A stretch of DNA of 56,569 nt from Vibrio rotiferianus CAIM 577 = LMG 21460. Lineage in GTDB: Bacteria > Pseudomonadota > Gammaproteobacteria > Enterobacterales > Vibrionaceae. The stretch covers positions 1 through 56,569 of the forward strand of contig NZ_APHW01000107.1 in NCBI RefSeq assembly GCF_002741985.1. The letters are read 5' to 3'. Shown piece after piece: positions 53,222 to 56,569 of this stretch; the stretch's first letter is position 1; the number at the start of each line of letters is the position of its first letter. A program made the position numbers and the translations under genes. The notes beneath the pieces are model-generated. The model did not search any database. It was not told the origin of the DNA and saw nothing but the letters and a program-made list of their open reading frames with translations.

Positions 53222-56200
53222 ATGAAACCCATTAAACTGACAATGCAGGCTTTTGGTCCGTTTGCTCAAACAGAAACGATTGAATTCGACAAGCTGGGAA
53301 CTAACCCTCTTTTTCTTATCAATGGTCCTACTGGTTCGGGTAAAACCTCGATTCTCGATGCGATTTGTTTTGCGCTTTATGGTGAAACAACGGGTAACGA
53401 GCGTCAAGGCATTCAAATGCGTTGCGATATGGCAGCGCCAACGTTATTGACCGAAGTGACGCTAGAGTTCTCTTTACACGGCAAGTCTTATCGAGTAATT
53501 CGCTCACCAGAACAAGAAGCACCAAAGGCGCGTGGTGAGGGTATGACGGTGCGTAAGCATACCGCAGCTTTGTATGAGATTACGGACGAAGAAAAGCTCA
53601 TCACTAGCAAAACAACGCAAGTAAAGACAGAAGTGACCAATATTATTGGCTTGAACGAAACTCAGTTCCGCCAAGTGATGGTGCTGCCACAAGGTAAGTT
53701 TCGAGAGTTGTTACTTGCGACGTCCAAAGAGCGTGAAGAGATCTTTGGTCAGCTATTCCAAACGGATATCTACAAGAAGATTGAATATGCGCTGAAAGAC
53801 AAAGCGAGTGCCATTAGCAAAGCCAAAGACGAGTTTGATAACCAAATTCGAGGCGCACTGCAGGTTGCTGGTGTTTCTTCCGAAGTGGAGTTAACAGAGC
53901 AGCGTGAAGCGTTATCTGTTCAATTTGAATCTGTACAAAAGCAAGAGCAAGAATCTCTGGCGCAATTAAATGCGGTCAAAACTGATCTGCAAAAAGCAGA
54001 AGCATTGAGCAATGAGTTTAAAAAGCGCGAGCAAGCCGAAATTGCATTGAAGCAACATTTGGAACAGAGCGATGCTGTCTCATCACGTCAATTGCAGTTA
54101 GACAATGCGAAGAAGGCAAGCAAGGTTGAGTTGCCTTATGTCACGTTACAAAACGCCTCAAAACAAAAGCAAGAACTTGAGCAAAAGGTGACTAAGCTTT
54201 CTCAAGATCTTACAGTGGCAAATGACGCGGTAAAATCCAAAGAAAGCGCATTGCAAACCGCGAAAGAACAAGCCGCACAATTGCCAAAACTGACAGAGCA
54301 GCAATACCAACTTGAAGGCATGAAAGGAAAGTTGGTTGAAAAGTCAGAGCTAGAGAAAGCCATTAACGCAGGTTTGACGCAAAAATCCGAGTTTGAAGCA
54401 ACACTGAAGAAATATAGCGCTCTGAAAGAGAAGTTAACGCTAGAGGCGCAACAAGGTCAGAAGTTACTGGACCAAGCTCGAGTCGATGTTGCAAGTATTG
54501 GCAGTGTAGAGGCTGAGATAAACAGCAGCAACGTTTGATGCAAGATCTACAGAAGATCACAGGGTTAAACCAAGAGCTGGCGAAATTGGATACGTTGGCG
54601 CCTAGTAAACAAGCTTCGGTTGACCAAGCAAAAGCGCGGTACGTTGAACTTCAACGCTCAGCAGATACACTTGAATTGAGCTGGCACAATGCTCAAGCCG
54701 CTGTATTGGCTCAGCGCTTACAAGCCGGTGAAATGTGTCCGGTGTGCGGTAGTGTAGAGCACCCTCAACCCGCTCAATTTGTTGGTGAAGAGGTCACTAA
54801 GGATCAAGTTCAGCGCGCTCGAAACACAGAGCGAGAAGGGCAAGTCGCGCTTAACCAATTGAGCAATCAGTTGGAGCAGCACAATATCGCAGTCGGACAA
54901 TACAAACAGCAGATAGAGCAACTATCCGTTGAACTTGGCCAAAACGCATCAATGGATTTAAGCGCGTTACAAGCGTCCATGCAGCAGCTCAATGAACGTT
55001 TACAGCAATTGTCATCGATTAACTTGGTTCAGTTGGAACAAAGCGTCAATGAGTTAAACCAGCGTTGTGTTACTGGGGAAGGTAAGATCAATGATCTGCA
55101 AAACCAGATGGCAGCGAATGAATCGACGATAAAAGTGAACCACGAGCAATTGGCTAAACTCTCAGCTTCGTTAGATGCTAAGTACTCTTCCCTTGAAGTT
55201 CTTGAGCAAGACATTGTTGCGATTCAAAAACAGATTGCGGAGTTAAATTCCGCTTTAGAAAATGCACAAAATCATTTGCAACAAGCGGTGCTTGCGAAGA
55301 CCAATATTGAAAGCCAACTGACAACCAATCAACAGTGGTTGAATGAAGCGCTCGATCGTTTGAGCACAGCCAAAGCTGATTGGGAGCAAGCGTTGCAGGC
55401 GAGTGCATTCGAGGATGAAGCGCAATTCCTAGCATGTAAAGTTGATGAAGCCGAGATGCAGGTTTGGCAGCAAGAAATTGAGGCGTTCAAACAGACTCAA
55501 ATCAAGCTAGAACAGACCTTGGCAGACTTGAGTTCCACGTTGAAAGACTTGGCGTTGCCTGATTTAGAAGGTCTTAACGTTAAATTAAACAGTGTTCAGC
55601 AAGGTTATGTTGAAGCGCGTAATCAGCTTGATAGCACGCGCTCTTTGTTTGAACGTCTAGAGAAAGTCCACAATGACATCGCGACGTTACATGATAAGAA
55701 CACTAAGTTAGAAGACGAATATAAAGTGTTTGGTACCTTGTATGACGTTGCTAGCGGTAAAACGGGTAGTCGTATCAGTCTGCACCGATTTGTCCTTGGT
55801 GTGTTATTAGACGATGTATTGATTCAAGCGTCACAGCGTTTAAGTCTGATGAGTAAAGGTCGTTATATCTTGGCTCGTAAAACTGAAGGCTTCAAAGGTG
55901 CGGCAGGACGGGGCTTGGATTTGGTAGTTGAGGATAGCTACACAGGTAAAACGCGCGATGTTGCGACGTTATCAGGTGGTGAATCTTTCATGGCAGCGTT
56001 GGCATTAGCGCTCGGTCTATCTGATGTTGTGCAGTCTTACAGTGGCGGTATTCGCTTGGATACGCTGTTTATTGATGAAGGTTTTGGCAGCTTAGATCCG
56101 GAATCTTTGGATCTTGCGATTCAAACCTTGGTCGACTTACAACAAACGGGTCGCATGATTGGCGTGATTTCTCACGTATCTGAGCTGAAAGAGCAAATGG

Positions 56201-56277
56201 CGCAACGCATTGATGTTGAACCGTCGCGACTTGGTTCTACAGTTTCTGTGAAGTCTCAGATGGCATTTGATTCTTAA
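53222..56277 (+). pseudogene. sbcC: Exonuclease subunit SbcC, one frameshift
   Basis: The first frame (53222-54538) has Walker A NGPTGSGKTSILDAI, Q-loop VMVLPQGKF and the first half of the coiled coil. The second frame runs from near 54523 to 56277 with the zinc hook CPVCGSVEHP (near residue 505), the returning coiled coil, signature SGGESFMAALALALGLSD and Walker B LDTLFIDEGFGSLD. One extra base at the ATAAAC stretch (54518-54523) restores a smooth EI-x-QQQRLMQDLQ joint and a protein of about 1018 residues. All ATPase motifs are intact on both sides, so a single-base sequence deletion is the likely cause. Confidence 0.9.
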
Positions 56278-56306
56278 TCAGTACTGGAAAATATGAATAA
56301 ACAAAA

Positions 56307-56341
56307 AGCCCCGCTAGATTACGGTGTAAAATAGCGGGGCT
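56307..56341 (+). terminator. Hairpin after sbcC, terminator or IS end
   Basis: AGCCCCGCT (56307-56315) and AGCGGGGCT (56333-56341) form a perfect 9-bp stem with AAAAA before it. It would terminate leftward transcription best; it may also mark the left boundary of the IS element. Confidence 0.6.
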
Positions 56342-56408
56342 AATTATATGGTCCGCCTCACTCTCAAGCCCTACGCTTAGAGTAGGCTCTCAGAACGAGG
56401 TGAACCAT

Positions 56409-56569
56409 ATGTCTACCATTCACATCTTAGGTATCGATTTAGGCAAGCACTGCTTTCATGCGGTTGGCAACAATCACACTGGCAAAGACGTTATTCGCCG
56501 TAAGTTTAGTCGAAGCCAACTACTCCGTTTCTTATCTGTACTTGAACCTACCATCATCGCTTTTGAAGC
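56409..56569 (+). mobile_element. IS110-family transposase, 5' end only (window edge)
   Basis: The first 53 codons read HILGIDLGKHCFHAVG and continue to LEPTIIAFEA at the window edge. The GIDLGKxxFHAVG strand with its first Asp matches the DEDD (RuvC-like) catalytic domain of IS110-family transposases. The gap 56281-56408 holds the hairpin above and a likely IS left flank; IS110 elements usually lack terminal inverted repeats, so the exact end cannot be set from this side. The element is adjacent to, not inside, sbcC. Confidence 0.85.

Noticed and set aside
1..56569. CRISPR arrays, tRNA or rRNA genes, integron or phage modules
   Set aside because: I saw no regularly spaced direct repeats, no tRNA cloverleaf with CCA or TTCRA motif and no integrase; the only mobile element is the partial IS110 gene at the right edge.

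Overview
The window reads as a chromosomal segment of a marine gammaproteobacterium, most likely a Vibrio of the Harveyi clade. This rests on AT-leaning codon use, close-packed operons, and the pairing of an assimilatory nitrate/nitrite locus with a complete type VI secretion (T6SS) cluster resembling V. parahaemolyticus T6SS2. Species assignment is inference from family knowledge; no search was run.

Layout. (1) 1-4139: start of a SdaC-like amino acid permease (minus strand, cut by the window edge, CRP-like site upstream), a membrane EAL protein with a degenerate GGDEF, and a GNAT acetyltransferase. (2) 4140-17256: nitrogen island. nasA-cobA-ybiB, a frameshifted Tat-type dienelactone hydrolase, a NasT-like ANTAR regulator, then nrtA-nrtB-nrtC-nirB-nirD. 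Nitrate is imported by NrtABC, reduced by NasA and then by NirBD; CobA supplies the siroheme precursor. Both operons begin with sigma-54-like promoters and leaders in which an A1/G4 hexaloop hairpin overlaps the 5' arm of an intrinsic terminator, the signature of ANTAR antitermination; the ANTAR gene lies between them. (3) 17258-23209: PPC-domain protein, TetR regulator and divergent GST with a palindromic operator, a small membrane protein plus a REC-PP2C-HATPase switch protein, an exported amidohydrolase, and a 62-residue protein ending in a FliM-like CheY-binding motif. (4) 23470-51947: T6SS cluster. REC-TPR regulator and PpkA kinase on minus; then, on plus, fha-tssJ-K-L-M-tagF-pppA-tssA-B-C-tssC2-tagJ-tssE-F-G-H, and hcp-vgrG-PAAR plus a thiolase-fold-like protein. 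All thirteen core components are present, with the PpkA/PppA/Fha/TagF phosphorylation module. No VasH-type activator and no obvious toxin/immunity pair is visible. (5) 52073-56569: sbcD-sbcC and the 5' end of an IS110-family transposase.

Quality warning. Several genes (dienelactone hydrolase, tssL, pppA, tssA twice, PAAR, sbcC) are broken by single frameshifts. Four of these breaks sit in G7/G8 tracts, and a G6 tract would restore the frame in every one. A systematic homopolymer artefact is the simplest reading, so these genes may be intact in the organism.
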